Source: Limimaricola sp027213785
GTDB lineage: Bacteria > Pseudomonadota > Alphaproteobacteria > Rhodobacterales > Rhodobacteraceae
DNA: 64,000 nt
NCBI RefSeq assembly: GCF_050847355.1
Contig: NZ_CP193756.1
Coordinates: 241,357-305,356, forward strand
Reading direction: 5' to 3'
The notes below the pieces were generated by a model. It saw only the letters and a program-made list of their open reading frames with translations. It did no database searches and was not told the DNA's origin. Position numbers and translations under genes: made by a program. Positions within the stretch are counted from its first letter, which is position 1. Each line of letters starts with the position of its first letter. Positions 26,152-35,194 of the stretch are shown here, one piece after another.

Positions 26152-26642
26152 GCCACGTCCTCCAGGCCGGGGCCGCCCGGGGCCTGCATGTCGGGCCCCC
26201 GTCTGAGCCGGGCGAGGATGCGTCGCGCCACCCGGTGCAACACGAGGATCACCGCGACGAGGCCCGCGGCATAGAGCACAGCGTCGGAGACGGGCAGCGT
26301 CACCGCTTCGTTGTTCCAGGTGCGCTGCACCGTCTTCCACGAAATGAGGACGAGGTGGCACAGGATGCCGCCCCAGAGCAGGTCCACCGCGATGGCGAGC
26401 CAGTGCCGCGCGCGGGCGGGCAGCGCGTCGGCGAGAAAGCCCATGCGCAGCTGCGCGTCGTTGCGCTCGACCGCGGCGATGGCGATGAAGGCCATCCACA
26501 CCCAGATCCAGCGCGCCGCCTCTTCGGTCCAGACCGGGCCCTGAAACACAGGGGTGCGGCCGAAGATCTGGATCATCAACACGCCGAAGAGGACGATGAA
26601 GAGCGCCGAGGCGATGATGCCTTCGAAACTGTATCTGCGCAT
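26148..26642 (-). CDS. siaQ: TRAP transporter small permease, sialic-acid type
   Basis: 164-aa DctQ-type subunit with four membrane helices and the conserved WTEEAARWIWVWMAFIAIAA motif. The C-terminus is basic then acidic. It lies between siaP (108 bp upstream) and siaM (4-bp overlap). Confidence 0.9.
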   Translation of the reverse strand: MRRYSFEGIIASALFIVLFGVLMIQIFGRTPVFQGPVWTEEAARWIWVWMAFIAIAAVERNDAQLRMGFLADALPARARHWLAIAVDLLWGGILCHLVLISWKTVQRTWNNEAVTLPVSDAVLYAAGLVAVILVLHRVARRILARLRRGPDMQAPGGPGLEDVA

Positions 26643-26750
26643 GGAGTCTCCGATCCGTCGATTGGGGTCGTGGCGGCGGAGTGGGAGCCCCGCCGCCGGG
26701 TCTTGGCGGCAGGCCGGGCGGGAGGGCCCCGACCGCCGCCAATTCGCAGC

Positions 26751-27710
26751 TTACTCGCCGCGGACCTTGGCAATCGCGCCCTCGCCGAACTCGGCCTCGA
26801 GCTCGTCGTAATATGGCTGCATCGCTTGGCGGAACGGCGCGAGATCGGGGCGGGTGATGGTCAGGCCGCGCTCCTCGAAGGTGGCGATCAGGTCCTCCTC
26901 GGCCTTGACGGTCATCTCGTCCGAGACTTCGCCACCGGCCTCGATCGCCTCGCGAACCCAGCCCTGCTCTTCTTCGCTCAGGCTCTCCCAAGTGCCGTTC
27001 GACATCAGGACCGCCGCGCTGGCGACGAAGTGGTTGGTCATCGCGACGTGGTCCTGCACCTCGTAGAACTTCATCGCGTCGATGGTCGGCAGCGGGTTCT
27101 CCTGCGCGTCGACCTGATTGGTCTGCAGCGCGAGATAGACCTCCTGGAAGGCCACGGGTGCCGGGGTGGCACCGACATTCTCGGCATAGGCGATGAGGAA
27201 CGGCACGTTGGGGGTGCGCATGCGCAGGCCTTTCATGTCGTCGATGCTCTCGATCGGTTTGTTCGCGGTGGTCTGGCGGGTGCCGTAATACCACAGGTCG
27301 AGCATCTCGACGCCCTGCTCGCCGAACTTCGCATCCATCTCCTGGCCCCAGGGGCCGTCCACGATCTCTTCGAGATGCACAAAATCATCGACGACATAGG
27401 GCGCGCCGACGAGCTTCAGCTCGGGGATGACATAGCTCATGTCCGGGTAACCGGTGATGACCATGTCCAGCTCGCCCGCCTGCAGCTGCGCCACCATGGC
27501 CTTGAAGTCGCCCAGCGTGCCGGAGGGGAACAGATTCACGGTCAGCTCGCCGCCCGACAGCTCCTCGAGCTTTTCGCCGAAGGCCTGCGCGCCCTTGAAG
27601 ACGTTGGACACCTCGTTGTCCTGCATGCCGAAGGTCAGTTCGCGCGCCTGCGCAGCCCCGGCGATCAGGGCCAGCATCGCGGTCGCGGCGAGCATCTTGG
27701 TATGGATCAT
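26751..27710 (-). CDS. siaP: TRAP solute-binding protein for sialic acid
   Basis: 319-aa periplasmic DctP-family binding protein with a signal peptide ending AAQA before RELTFG. It matches the Haemophilus SiaP pattern well: YYGTRQTTANKPI.SI.DMKG, LRMRTPN (the arginine that grips the carboxylate), ATPAPVAFQEVYLALQTNQV and DAQENPL. It is the first transporter gene after nanR, 40 bp downstream. Confidence 0.92.
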   Translation of the reverse strand: MIHTKMLAATAMLALIAGAAQARELTFGMQDNEVSNVFKGAQAFGEKLEELSGGELTVNLFPSGTLGDFKAMVAQLQAGELDMVITGYPDMSYVIPELKLVGAPYVVDDFVHLEEIVDGPWGQEMDAKFGEQGVEMLDLWYYGTRQTTANKPIESIDDMKGLRMRTPNVPFLIAYAENVGATPAPVAFQEVYLALQTNQVDAQENPLPTIDAMKFYEVQDHVAMTNHFVASAAVLMSNGTWESLSEEEQGWVREAIEAGGEVSDEMTVKAEEDLIATFEERGLTITRPDLAPFRQAMQPYYDELEAEFGEGAIAKVRGE

Positions 27711-27752
27711 GGTCGTTCTCCTCCTTGGTATGTCGTTGGCCGCCGGACGGCG

Positions 27753-28472
27753 TCAGTCGCCCTCCGGCGGCAGGTCCATCCCGGTGCTGCGCGGGGCTTT
27801 GAGCCGGGCGCGGTAGGATCTGGCGAGATGGCGGTCCATCACGTCGGTGGCGGTCACCACGTCGCCTGCGAGCACCGCTTCGTAGATCGCGCGGTGTTCC
27901 TCATAGGCGATGCGGTCGTAGCGGGCCGGATCGTCGGTCGGGGCGCGGCGCGCGAGCATGCCGCTCACGAACATGTCGTGCAGCGCGAGGATCACCGGGT
28001 TGTCGATCACCGTGACCAAGGCCCGGTGAAAGGCGATGTCGGAGCTAGCGAAGTCGGGCGTGCCGATCGCCTCGAAATTGCGGTCGAGCGCCGAGCGGAT
28101 GCGGGTGATGCGGATGTTGTCGGCATGCATCGCCGCCTGCCGCGCGGCGCCGCTTTCGATGAACTGGCGCATCTGTTCGAGATGCGCCCGGCTCTCGTCG
28201 TCGCCCAGCACGTCGCGCAGGTGGTCGCCCGCCGCCGTCAGGACCCCTTCGAGCGACGGCGTCGCCGCGCGCGGGCGGTGACCGGTCTGGGTCTTGAGAT
28301 AGCCGCGAAGCTGCATCTGCGCGAAGGCCTCGCGCACGGTCGGACGGGAGGCGCCGAAGCGCTCGCCCAGCTCGCGTTCGGTCGGAAGGGGAGAGTCGGG
28401 GGCGATCCGGCCGTCGCGGATCTCCGCGATCAGCGTCTCGGCAATGACACCGGATGCGCGTTGCGTCGTCAT
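27753..28472 (-). CDS. nanR: GntR/FCD-family regulator of sialic-acid catabolism
   Basis: 239-aa FadR-subfamily repressor. N-terminal winged HTH: PLPTERELGERFGASRPTVR, then EAFAQMQLRGYL. The C-terminal FCD helical domain has the metal-binding pattern D..FH..L.....N......H and the later EHRAIYEAV and DRHL. It sits between siaP and divergent nanA, so it should control both directions. ATG 28472 has a G-rich ribosome-binding site. Confidence 0.9.
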   Translation of the reverse strand: MTTQRASGVIAETLIAEIRDGRIAPDSPLPTERELGERFGASRPTVREAFAQMQLRGYLKTQTGHRPRAATPSLEGVLTAAGDHLRDVLGDDESRAHLEQMRQFIESGAARQAAMHADNIRITRIRSALDRNFEAIGTPDFASSDIAFHRALVTVIDNPVILALHDMFVSGMLARRAPTDDPARYDRIAYEEHRAIYEAVLAGDVVTATDVMDRHLARSYRARLKAPRSTGMDLPPEGD

Positions 28473-28512
28473 GTCAGCCCCCCTACCAGTGCAGATCCCC
28501 GTCTCCTCGCAC

Positions 28513-28572
28513 ACTTGGTATTTTCAGGATTCAATATTGTCAAACCAAAATCTCCCATATAGGCAATACTGG
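28513..28572. promoter_or_regulatory. nanR/nanA control region with repeated CAATAyTG elements
   Basis: The 164-bp gap between nanR and nanA is AT-rich relative to its surroundings. CAATATTG (28532-28539) is a perfect palindrome and CAATACTG (28564-28571) repeats it 32 bp away. TTGGT (28515) and ACCAA (28544) form a wider inverted pair. These are candidate NanR sites; function is inferred from position only. Confidence 0.35.
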
Positions 28573-28636
28573 ATTACAGGCACCATCTCGGGTCCGATCC
28601 TCGGGCGGTGTCTATCACCAGAGGGGGAACGCCAAG

Positions 28637-29533
28637 GTGGCCAAGCAATTTTCGGGAATGTACGCGGCGCTGATGACCGGCATGGACGAGGCCGGGGAGT
28701 TCTCGCCCGACCGTCAGCGCAACATCGATTCCTATGTGCTGCGGCAGGGGCTGGCTGGCCTCTATGTCGGTGGCAGCAGCGGTGAATCGGGGCTCCTGGG
28801 CACCGAGGAGATGCTGGCGCAGCAGGCCGTGGTGGCCGAAAGCGCCAGGGGCCACAATGCCCGGCTGATCGCCCATGTCGGCGTGCCGTCGCTGCGCGAT
28901 TCCGTCGCGCTGGCGCGCCGAGCCGAAGCCTTGGGATACCACGCGCTGTCGGCCCTACCGCCGCATGCCTACCCCTTCTCCGACGACGAGGTGCTCGCCT
29001 ATTACCGCGAGCTGTCGGCCGCGACCGCGCTGCCGCTCATCGTCTACGAGGTGCCGGTCCGCACCGGCCGCCCCTTCGGCCTCGACACGCTGGTTGAGCT
29101 TCTGGAGATGCCGGGCGTCGGCGGCATCAAATTCACCTCGACCGACTTGTTCAAGTTCTCGATGCTGCGCCGCCGTTGCCCCGAAAGCCTGTTCTTCTTC
29201 GGCTTCGACGAAGTCTACATCACCGGCGCCGCGCTCGGGGCCGATGGCGGCATCGGCACGACATACAACATCCTCGGCAGGCTCTACGTGGCGCTCGACG
29301 CCGCGATGCGCGCGGGCGATCTGGCGCGCGCGCGGGAGCTTCAGGACCTGTCACAGCGCTTCGTCGAAGCGCTTCTGGACGTCGGCGTCCTGCCCGGCAT
29401 GAAGGCGGCGTTCCGGGCGATCGGTGTCGATTGCGGCCCGACGCGAGCGCCGCTCACCCCGAAGATCGCGGATGCCGAGGCGCGCATGAAAGCGGTCTTG
29501 GATCAAGCCGAGTTCAAGCGTTGGCTTGCCTGA
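28637..29533 (+). CDS. nanA: N-acetylneuraminate lyase
   Basis: Splits N-acetylneuraminate into ManNAc and pyruvate, the first cytoplasmic step. 298-aa DHDPS/NAL barrel: GLYVGGSSGESGLLGTEEM, tyrosine in LIVYEVPVRTG and Schiff-base lysine in GGIKFTSTDLFKF, with the NAL-type FFFGFDEVY. The start is GTG at 28637 with GAGGGGG upstream. It is divergent from the rest of the regulon and is followed by about 260 bp with no gene. Confidence 0.93.
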   Translation: MAKQFSGMYAALMTGMDEAGEFSPDRQRNIDSYVLRQGLAGLYVGGSSGESGLLGTEEMLAQQAVVAESARGHNARLIAHVGVPSLRDSVALARRAEALGYHALSALPPHAYPFSDDEVLAYYRELSAATALPLIVYEVPVRTGRPFGLDTLVELLEMPGVGGIKFTSTDLFKFSMLRRRCPESLFFFGFDEVYITGAALGADGGIGTTYNILGRLYVALDAAMRAGDLARARELQDLSQRFVEALLDVGVLPGMKAAFRAIGVDCGPTRAPLTPKIADAEARMKAVLDQAEFKRWLA

Positions 29534-29796
29534 AACGGCTTTCGTCCGGCGGCTGAAGCGGCCGGGCGAGATCACAGCCCTTCGGCGTCCACCGGCCATG
29601 CGCCCCATACCGGTCAGGCTGCCTCGAACTTGCCCATCGGGACCAGATCGGGTGCCGCCAAGCATGCCTTCGGGGATTTCGGTCGTCTCGCGGACGAGAC
29701 AAAGGCCGCCTCGTTGCTGCCGGACGCGGGACAGGATCGGCCGGATCTGCCCAAGCCGGGCCACGGCTTTCGCACCGCGCTTGCTGTCCGAAGACC

Positions 29797-30480
29797 TCAA
29801 CGCTTGGAATGCGTTCCGTCTGATAGAAACGCCTCATCCATCGGCACGTCCCATGGCATCGGATAGATGCTCGGCGAATCGCAGCCCTCGAAGCCCACCC
29901 CGATGATCCGTGGCCGCGGCTGAAGCCGCGCCAATGTCCGGTCATAATAGCCGCCGCCATTGCCGAGCCGGTAAAGATCCCGGTCGATGCCGACGAGGGG
30001 CGCGAGGACGATATCCGGCACACGGGCCTCGCCATTCACCGGCACGGGAATGTTCCAGATGCCACGGGTCATCGGGCAGCCGGGCGACCAGGCGCGGAAT
30101 TCGAGCGGCATGGCTTTGTCGACCACGACCGGAAGCAGGATACCCGCCCCGGCCGCATGGGCCCTGGCCATCCATGGCCGCAGATCCGGCTCCCCGCGGA
30201 TCGGCCAGTAGACGGCGATGGTGACGCCCGGCTTCGGCGCGACGATCCTGTCGAGGCCCTCGATCAGGGCCGTCGTCGCCCTTTCGCGCTCATGCGAAGG
30301 CATGGTGCGGGCCGCGAGAAGCCGCGCCCGCTCGGCGCGCCTGAACCGCGCCACGTCCCGCGCCGTCCCGGCATCGACCGGATGCCCGTCGACGAGCAGA
30401 TGGGCAAAGCAGGGCGAGCCCCCCCGCTGGGGTCGTCTTCCATCCCGGATCTCCCGTTGCAGCCCATGCGGCCGGGACAT
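29797..30480 (-). CDS. 5-formyltetrahydrofolate cyclo-ligase family protein
   Basis: 227 aa. Converts 5-formyl-THF to 5,10-methenyl-THF using ATP. The substrate/ATP site GNGGGYYDRTLA, the GVGFEGCDS strand and the basic N-terminal RFRRAERARLLAARTM are family features. The N-terminal extension of about 35 residues (SPCFAHLLVDGHPVD) is seen in alphaproteobacterial homologues near one-carbon genes. It is isolated, with the damaged CBS gene upstream. It could salvage 5-formyl-THF formed when serine/glycine and sarcosine flux is high. Confidence 0.88.
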   Translation of the reverse strand: MSRPHGLQREIRDGRRPQRGGSPCFAHLLVDGHPVDAGTARDVARFRRAERARLLAARTMPSHERERATTALIEGLDRIVAPKPGVTIAVYWPIRGEPDLRPWMARAHAAGAGILLPVVVDKAMPLEFRAWSPGCPMTRGIWNIPVPVNGEARVPDIVLAPLVGIDRDLYRLGNGGGYYDRTLARLQPRPRIIGVGFEGCDSPSIYPMPWDVPMDEAFLSDGTHSKR

Positions 30481-30538
30481 CCTACCGCAGACACGGGCAA
30501 AGGCGATAGCGGCCCTTGCCGGACGATCGCCTTGCGCC

Positions 30539-30892
30539 TCAGGCGGCCTCGCGGTCCCCTGCCCCGCGCAGCAACTGCCGAATGATGTCGGAGCGGGTCA
30601 GGATGCCGACCAGCCGCTCCTTTCGCACCACCGGGATGACCTCGCTGCCCTGCGCCGCCAGCCGGTGCAGCAGCGCGCCGACCGGCATGTCATGCGGCAC
30701 CGCCCGCGCGGCGGGCCGCATCACCTCCGACACACTGCGGCGCGGCGAGCGGCGCTTGAAGGCCAGCGGGCGCCCCTGGGCTACCACGGCATCGAGCAGG
30801 TCGGCCTGCAGAACGATACCGCGCAGTGTCATATCGACTTCGACGACGGGAAGGCTCTTGATGGCGTGATGGCAGAACAGCCCGGTGGACAT
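30539..30892 (-). CDS. CBS-domain protein, probably a truncated HPP/CBS gene
   Basis: 117 aa with one complete CBS motif (VSEVMRPAARAVPHDMPVGA; GSEVIPVVRKERLVGILTRS) and a shortened first one. Upstream in frame the sequence reads RRHDIMS and jumps at once to HHAIKSLPVVEVD, omitting the roughly 25 residues normally between these motifs. The N-terminal HPP membrane domain found in close relatives is absent. The product may be inactive. It lies between 5-formyl-THF cyclo-ligase and the TRAP operon. Confidence 0.55.
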   Translation of the reverse strand: MSTGLFCHHAIKSLPVVEVDMTLRGIVLQADLLDAVVAQGRPLAFKRRSPRRSVSEVMRPAARAVPHDMPVGALLHRLAAQGSEVIPVVRKERLVGILTRSDIIRQLLRGAGDREAA

Positions 30893-31050
30893 AATGTCGT
30901 GCCGTCGAACCGGTGCCGGGCCGCCTCCGCCTACGCCGCCGCCAGCATTCGACCGTATTCTAGACGCCGGTTAAAATGGAAATCGTAGAGCATAAAGCCC
31001 GCCAGATCGGCGGGCTCTATTGAGTTGCTCTTTCAAAGAAAGGGTACGGC

Positions 31051-32976
31051 TCATCCGGCGACCGAGCTGTGCGCCTCTCTGGCCGGGGCCCTGAACACCA
31101 CTGGCAAGGGGCCACGGCGCGACAGGGCAGCGATACCAAGAACGATCAGCCAGCCAGTGACGACGGCGACGATCCAGACAGTGCTGCCGGACGGCGCGAT
31201 CACTGCCACGAGGCCGGCGAAGCCGATCGGCGCGCGCGCACCCCATGATAGAGGCCGGCCGCACCAGCCGCCGAAGGCGACTGCCCAGAGAGCCGTAGAG
31301 AAGAGCAGTGCGGCGGCGCTGAGCGCAACCTGCATGGCGCCGCCCTGTGCCAGCACGCCGGGATCGAAGACGAAGCCGAAGGGCACGAAGAACGCGACAA
31401 GGCTGAGCCCGAAGGCCGAGAGGCTGGTCTTGACGGCAGAGGCCTGGCCCACTGCCGCGGCCGCGAATGAGGCGAGCGCCACCGGCGGCGTCACCATCGA
31501 CAGCACGCAGTAGTAGAAGATGAAGAAGTGCGCCGCGAGGGGAGCGATGCCGAGATCCTGGATCGCCGGCACGAAGAGCACCGCGCCGATGATGTAGGCG
31601 GCGACCGTCGGCAGGCCCATCCCCATGATGATGCAGCCGAACATGGCGAGCACCAGAGAGGCGTAGATCGAGCCCTCGGAAAGCGCCAGCAGCGAACTCG
31701 CGAACTTCAGCGCCAGGTTCGACTGCACCGCGACCGCAATGATCAGGCCGATCGACGCGATCGGAACGGCGACCTCGGCGGCCTGGCGCGGCGCATCGCG
31801 CAGCCCCTCGGCAATTTCGGTCCAGCCGATGCGTGTCGCCGGGCGCAGGAACGGCACGACGATGCACGACACCGAGGCCAGGACGGCGGCATAGGAGGCC
31901 GAGTAGCCGACGATCAGCAGGGAAACGAGCACTAGCGGCGGCAGAACCAGGTGCAGCCGTGGGCCGATGGGCGCAGTATCGGCGACCTCTTTGGCGGTCA
32001 GCGCTCGGATGCCATCGCGCCGCGCGCTCAGATCGACCACGATCAGCAGCGCCACGTAGAAGGCGACGGCCGGGATCAGACCCGCGAGCGCGATCTGCGC
32101 GTAGGGCATCCCCAGCAGCTCGGCCATGATGAAGGCGGCGACGCCCATGATCGGGGGCATCAGCTGGCCACCGGTTGAGGCGATGGCCTCCACGCCCGCC
32201 GCGCGATGCGCAGGAAGTCCGGTTCGTTTCATCAGAGGGATGGTGAAGACGCCGGTTGAGACCACGTTGGCCACCGCCGAGCCGCTGATAGAGCCCATCA
32301 GCGAGGAGCCAATGATCGCCGCCTTGGCAGTGCCGCCGGTGGCGCGCCCCGCAGCCCGGATGGCGAGGTCGATGAACAGCTGTCCACCGCCGACGGCACC
32401 GTAGAACGCGCCGAACAGGATGAAGTAGAAAATGAAGCTGACCGAAGTGGAGGTGGTGATCCCGAGAACCCCCGCCGTGGTCATGGTGGTGATCTCGGTC
32501 GCCGCCTCAAGACCGAAGCCGCGAAAGTTCAGCCAGCCGGGCAGCAGGTTGCCCCAGAAGGCATAGGCGACGAAGGCGAGGATCACCCAGACCAGTATCC
32601 AGCCCACGGCGCGGCGCGCGCCCTCGAGCAGCAGGAAGACCAGCGCCGCACCCATGACGATGTCGATGGTGAAGATCGGCGAGACGTTCTCCATCCGCGT
32701 GGTGAGCCGCTCGAAGCCGACGAGGTAATAGGCCAGGACCCCAAGTGCCGCGAGGATCAGCGCGGCGTCGAGAGACGCCCGGAGCCAGCCGGGCAGCTTC
32801 GGTGTGACAAGCGGCTTGTAGAGGAACAGCAGGATGAGGGCGAAGACGAGGTGAACGGGGCGCTCGACCAGAGGCTGTTGAGGGGCGAAGAGCAGCCAGG
32901 CCTGGAAGGCGATGAAAGCGATGCCAATGCAGAAGGCCAGCATCTGGACGGGGCTGTAGCGGGTTCCTGCGAGCAT
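31051..32976 (-). CDS. TRAP transporter, fused 4TM/12TM permease (TAXI type)
   Basis: 641-aa membrane protein combining DctQ-like and DctM-like parts in one chain: about 4 helices, then the DUF3394-type large permease with FGAFYGAVGGGQLFIDLAIR, GSISGSAVANVVSTGVFTIP, GGQLMPPIMGVAAFIMAE and SMVTPPVALASFAAAA. Fused permeases pair with TAXI-type binding proteins, and one is encoded 87 bp upstream. Start at 32976 has GGGAGGAG. The substrate is unknown; the operon partner is a DapA-like aldolase. Confidence 0.93.
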   Translation of the reverse strand: MLAGTRYSPVQMLAFCIGIAFIAFQAWLLFAPQQPLVERPVHLVFALILLFLYKPLVTPKLPGWLRASLDAALILAALGVLAYYLVGFERLTTRMENVSPIFTIDIVMGAALVFLLLEGARRAVGWILVWVILAFVAYAFWGNLLPGWLNFRGFGLEAATEITTMTTAGVLGITTSTSVSFIFYFILFGAFYGAVGGGQLFIDLAIRAAGRATGGTAKAAIIGSSLMGSISGSAVANVVSTGVFTIPLMKRTGLPAHRAAGVEAIASTGGQLMPPIMGVAAFIMAELLGMPYAQIALAGLIPAVAFYVALLIVVDLSARRDGIRALTAKEVADTAPIGPRLHLVLPPLVLVSLLIVGYSASYAAVLASVSCIVVPFLRPATRIGWTEIAEGLRDAPRQAAEVAVPIASIGLIIAVAVQSNLALKFASSLLALSEGSIYASLVLAMFGCIIMGMGLPTVAAYIIGAVLFVPAIQDLGIAPLAAHFFIFYYCVLSMVTPPVALASFAAAAVGQASAVKTSLSAFGLSLVAFFVPFGFVFDPGVLAQGGAMQVALSAAALLFSTALWAVAFGGWCGRPLSWGARAPIGFAGLVAVIAPSGSTVWIVAVVTGWLIVLGIAALSRRGPLPVVFRAPAREAHSSVAG

Positions 32977-33063
32977 GGTCTCCTCCCTTGAGCGCAAGTC
33001 GGCAGCGAATGATCGATGCGGAGAGGGTCGCGCCCGACCATGGGCGCAACCCTCCGGTCGGGC

Positions 33064-34062
33064 TCACATCAGCCCGGCTTCCTCGTAGTAGCGCTGAGCG
33101 CCCGGGTGCAGCGCGATGCCGGTGTTCTCGGGCAGCATCGCCGTCGCCGGGTCGAACTGCGACCAGGCCCCGTGCGAGGACTTCAGCGCCTCGGCGTTCT
33201 CGACGATCGCCTTGGTGATCTGGTAGGCCGTCTCGTCGTCGAGCGAGGCGTTGGCGATCAGCACGGTGCCGAGGTTGGCGCCGGTCGTAGTCGCGTCCTG
33301 GCCATCGAACCAAGGGCCATATTCGCCGATCTCCAGCCCGTTCTCCTTGAGCAGCGCAACCGCCTCCTCTGGAATGTCGAGGTAGTCGACATCAACAGTC
33401 AGCGCGACCTCAGTGATGGTCGGGTGTCCCTTGATCATCGTGTCGATGTAGATGTCGGCATTGCCATTGCGCATCTGGTCGGCGATCTGGCCGGTGTCGA
33501 CCTGAATCACATCACCGCCGTTCTTCCTGATCTCTTCGGCGCTGGTGCCAAGGCTTTCGAACAGCATCTCGGCCACCGGCACCGCCGAGGAGCCGACAGG
33601 CTTCATCAGCACTCGCACAGGCTCGTCCGAGGCGAGGATCTCGGCGAGATCGCTGGTGCCGCGCTTCTCGATGAACTCCTCGCGGGCAATGACGCCGACA
33701 TAGACGTCGTTCAGCCCACCGACGAGTGCCCGGATATCCGGCGCGGCCATGCCCTGGTAGACATCCGAGCCGCTTTGAGCCCAGACCGCCGAGGCAACGT
33801 TCGACAGGGCGATCTCGGCCTTGCCGCCCTGAACCACCATCGGGTTGGCAACGCCGCCGCCGCGGGCGATCACCTCGACCGAGTTCGCACCGATGATCGG
33901 CTCGATGATCTGTTCGAGCGTGGCCGCGAATACATACCAGGACGACCCTTCGCGCATCGCGCCGATCCGCACCTCCTGGGCCGTGGCGGCACCGGCGGTG
34001 AGCGCGAGCAGGCTCGCCCCGAATGCCGCGGCACGGGCATGGGTCCGAATGAATTCAAACAT
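33064..34062 (-). CDS. TAXI-family TRAP solute-binding protein
   Basis: 332-aa periplasmic receptor. Signal peptide ends AATAQ, then VRIGAMREGSSWYVFAATLE, GGGVANPMVVQGGKAEIALS, AVWAQSG, and the C-terminal YQITKAIVENAEAL with GIALHPGAQRYYEEAG, all typical of TAXI receptors (which often bind glutamate-like or other small carboxylates). It follows the DapA-like gene by 53 bp and precedes the fused permease. Confidence 0.92.
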   Translation of the reverse strand: MFEFIRTHARAAAFGASLLALTAGAATAQEVRIGAMREGSSWYVFAATLEQIIEPIIGANSVEVIARGGGVANPMVVQGGKAEIALSNVASAVWAQSGSDVYQGMAAPDIRALVGGLNDVYVGVIAREEFIEKRGTSDLAEILASDEPVRVLMKPVGSSAVPVAEMLFESLGTSAEEIRKNGGDVIQVDTGQIADQMRNGNADIYIDTMIKGHPTITEVALTVDVDYLDIPEEAVALLKENGLEIGEYGPWFDGQDATTTGANLGTVLIANASLDDETAYQITKAIVENAEALKSSHGAWSQFDPATAMLPENTGIALHPGAQRYYEEAGLM

Positions 34063-34115
34063 GTCTGTTCCTCCCTTGATCAGGATGCCCCCGCGCGGGA
34101 CGCGGGGGCAATCGG

Positions 34116-35057
34116 TCACTCGGCAGCCATGAGGTTCTCGACCCGGCCGATCCCGGCGGCGTCGAAGGCGGCCTCGATCTCGCGCTCGGCCGCGGCGCCG
34201 AGATCCTTGAGCGGCTCGCGGATCGTCGCATGGTCGAGCAGGCCCCGATGGCGCAGGCCGATCTTCAGTGCGACCGTGCCCTCCATGTGGCTGCCGCGGT
34301 GATAGACGGCCTTGGTCACCGGCAGAAGCCGTTCGGAGATCTTGCGCGCGGCGGTGTAGTCCTGAGCCTTCCCGGCCTTGATCAGGTCGATCAGCAGTTC
34401 CGGCGCGATGTTGCCGTAACCTACGAGCAGGCCGTCGACGTCGAACATGGTCGGCAGCAACCATTCGTCGTGGCACGAGAGGATCTGGAGGTCCGGCTGC
34501 GCCTTCTTCAGTTCGGGGATCTCGGTATACCAGCGCTTCATGTTGCGCACGCCGTTCTTCGTGGCGACGCAGCCTTCCTGGGCCGCGATCTCGAGCTGGG
34601 TGTCGAGGTCATAGGAGGCCTTGGTGGCGTCGGGATACTGGAACAGGATCGTCTGAAGTCCGCCCTCCTCGTAGATCGCCTTGTAGCGGTCCTGCGGGGC
34701 GCCCTTTTGGAAGCCGAAGCGCAGCCAGCCGTGGTTGGGATAGACCAGCGCGCCGGTGGCGCCGGCATCGCGCGAGCGCTTGGCCTCCTCGGCGGCGACC
34801 TTGGTGCCCTCGCCGGTGATGCCCGCGATGATCGGGACGTCGATCGCGTCCTTGTAGGCCCGGATCAACTCAAGACGCTCCTCGGTGGTGAGGAAGGTGC
34901 CCTCGCCCGCATGGCCAAGGATCACCAGCGATTTCACCTCGTCGAAGCTGGCGAGCCATTTCGCAAGGCGCACATTGGCCTCGATGTCGAGCGAGCCGTC
35001 CCGGTTGAAGGCGGTGACGGGGGCCGGGTTGAGACCGCGAAGATCCATGGGTTGCAT
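34116..35057 (-). CDS. DHDPS/NAL-family aldolase or dehydratase
   Basis: 313-aa class-I aldolase barrel. Catalytic tyrosine in TILFQYPDATKA and Schiff-base lysine in GCVATKNGVRN. GHAGEGTFLTTEERL replaces the usual G.tGE...L. It differs from nanA in the window and is closer to the KDG aldolase/4-hydroxy-tetrahydrodipicolinate-synthase-like group used for sugar acids or keto acids. It is first in an operon with the TAXI-TRAP transporter, so it probably cleaves a compound derived from the imported acid. Start at 35057 has GGAGGAG. Confidence 0.8.
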   Translation of the reverse strand: MQPMDLRGLNPAPVTAFNRDGSLDIEANVRLAKWLASFDEVKSLVILGHAGEGTFLTTEERLELIRAYKDAIDVPIIAGITGEGTKVAAEEAKRSRDAGATGALVYPNHGWLRFGFQKGAPQDRYKAIYEEGGLQTILFQYPDATKASYDLDTQLEIAAQEGCVATKNGVRNMKRWYTEIPELKKAQPDLQILSCHDEWLLPTMFDVDGLLVGYGNIAPELLIDLIKAGKAQDYTAARKISERLLPVTKAVYHRGSHMEGTVALKIGLRHRGLLDHATIREPLKDLGAAAEREIEAAFDAAGIGRVENLMAAE

Positions 35058-35115
35058 TGTCGTGCTCCTCCGTTTGCAAGCCGATGTCTGACCCACGGGC
35101 CCCTTGCCTCAGCAT

Positions 35116-35143
35116 TTGGGAACGATTGTGGGAACGTTCCCAA
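35116..35143. promoter_or_regulatory. LacI-type operator
   Basis: TGGGAACGTTCCCA (35129-35142) is a perfect 14-bp palindrome with the central CG typical of LacI-family sites. A second half-site TTTGGGAACG lies immediately to its left. It falls between the divergent DapA-like operon and the LacI gene at 35195. Confidence 0.8.
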
Positions 35144-35194
35144 ATTGCCGTTGCGGCGAGGCTGAGTCAAGTGGTAGTTTCAGGGGGAGGCCGA

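Noticed and set aside
26152..27294. N-terminal extension of the TRAP large permease by about 380 residues
   Set aside because: The extension lies antiparallel in frame to siaQ/siaP coding sequence; the true start is the coupled ATG at 26151.
26235..28562. 775-codon plus-strand open frame
   Set aside because: Shadow of siaQ, siaP and nanR.
29534..29796. Frames between nanA and the cyclo-ligase gene
   Set aside because: Several overlapping frames exist but none has a start signal or family resemblance.
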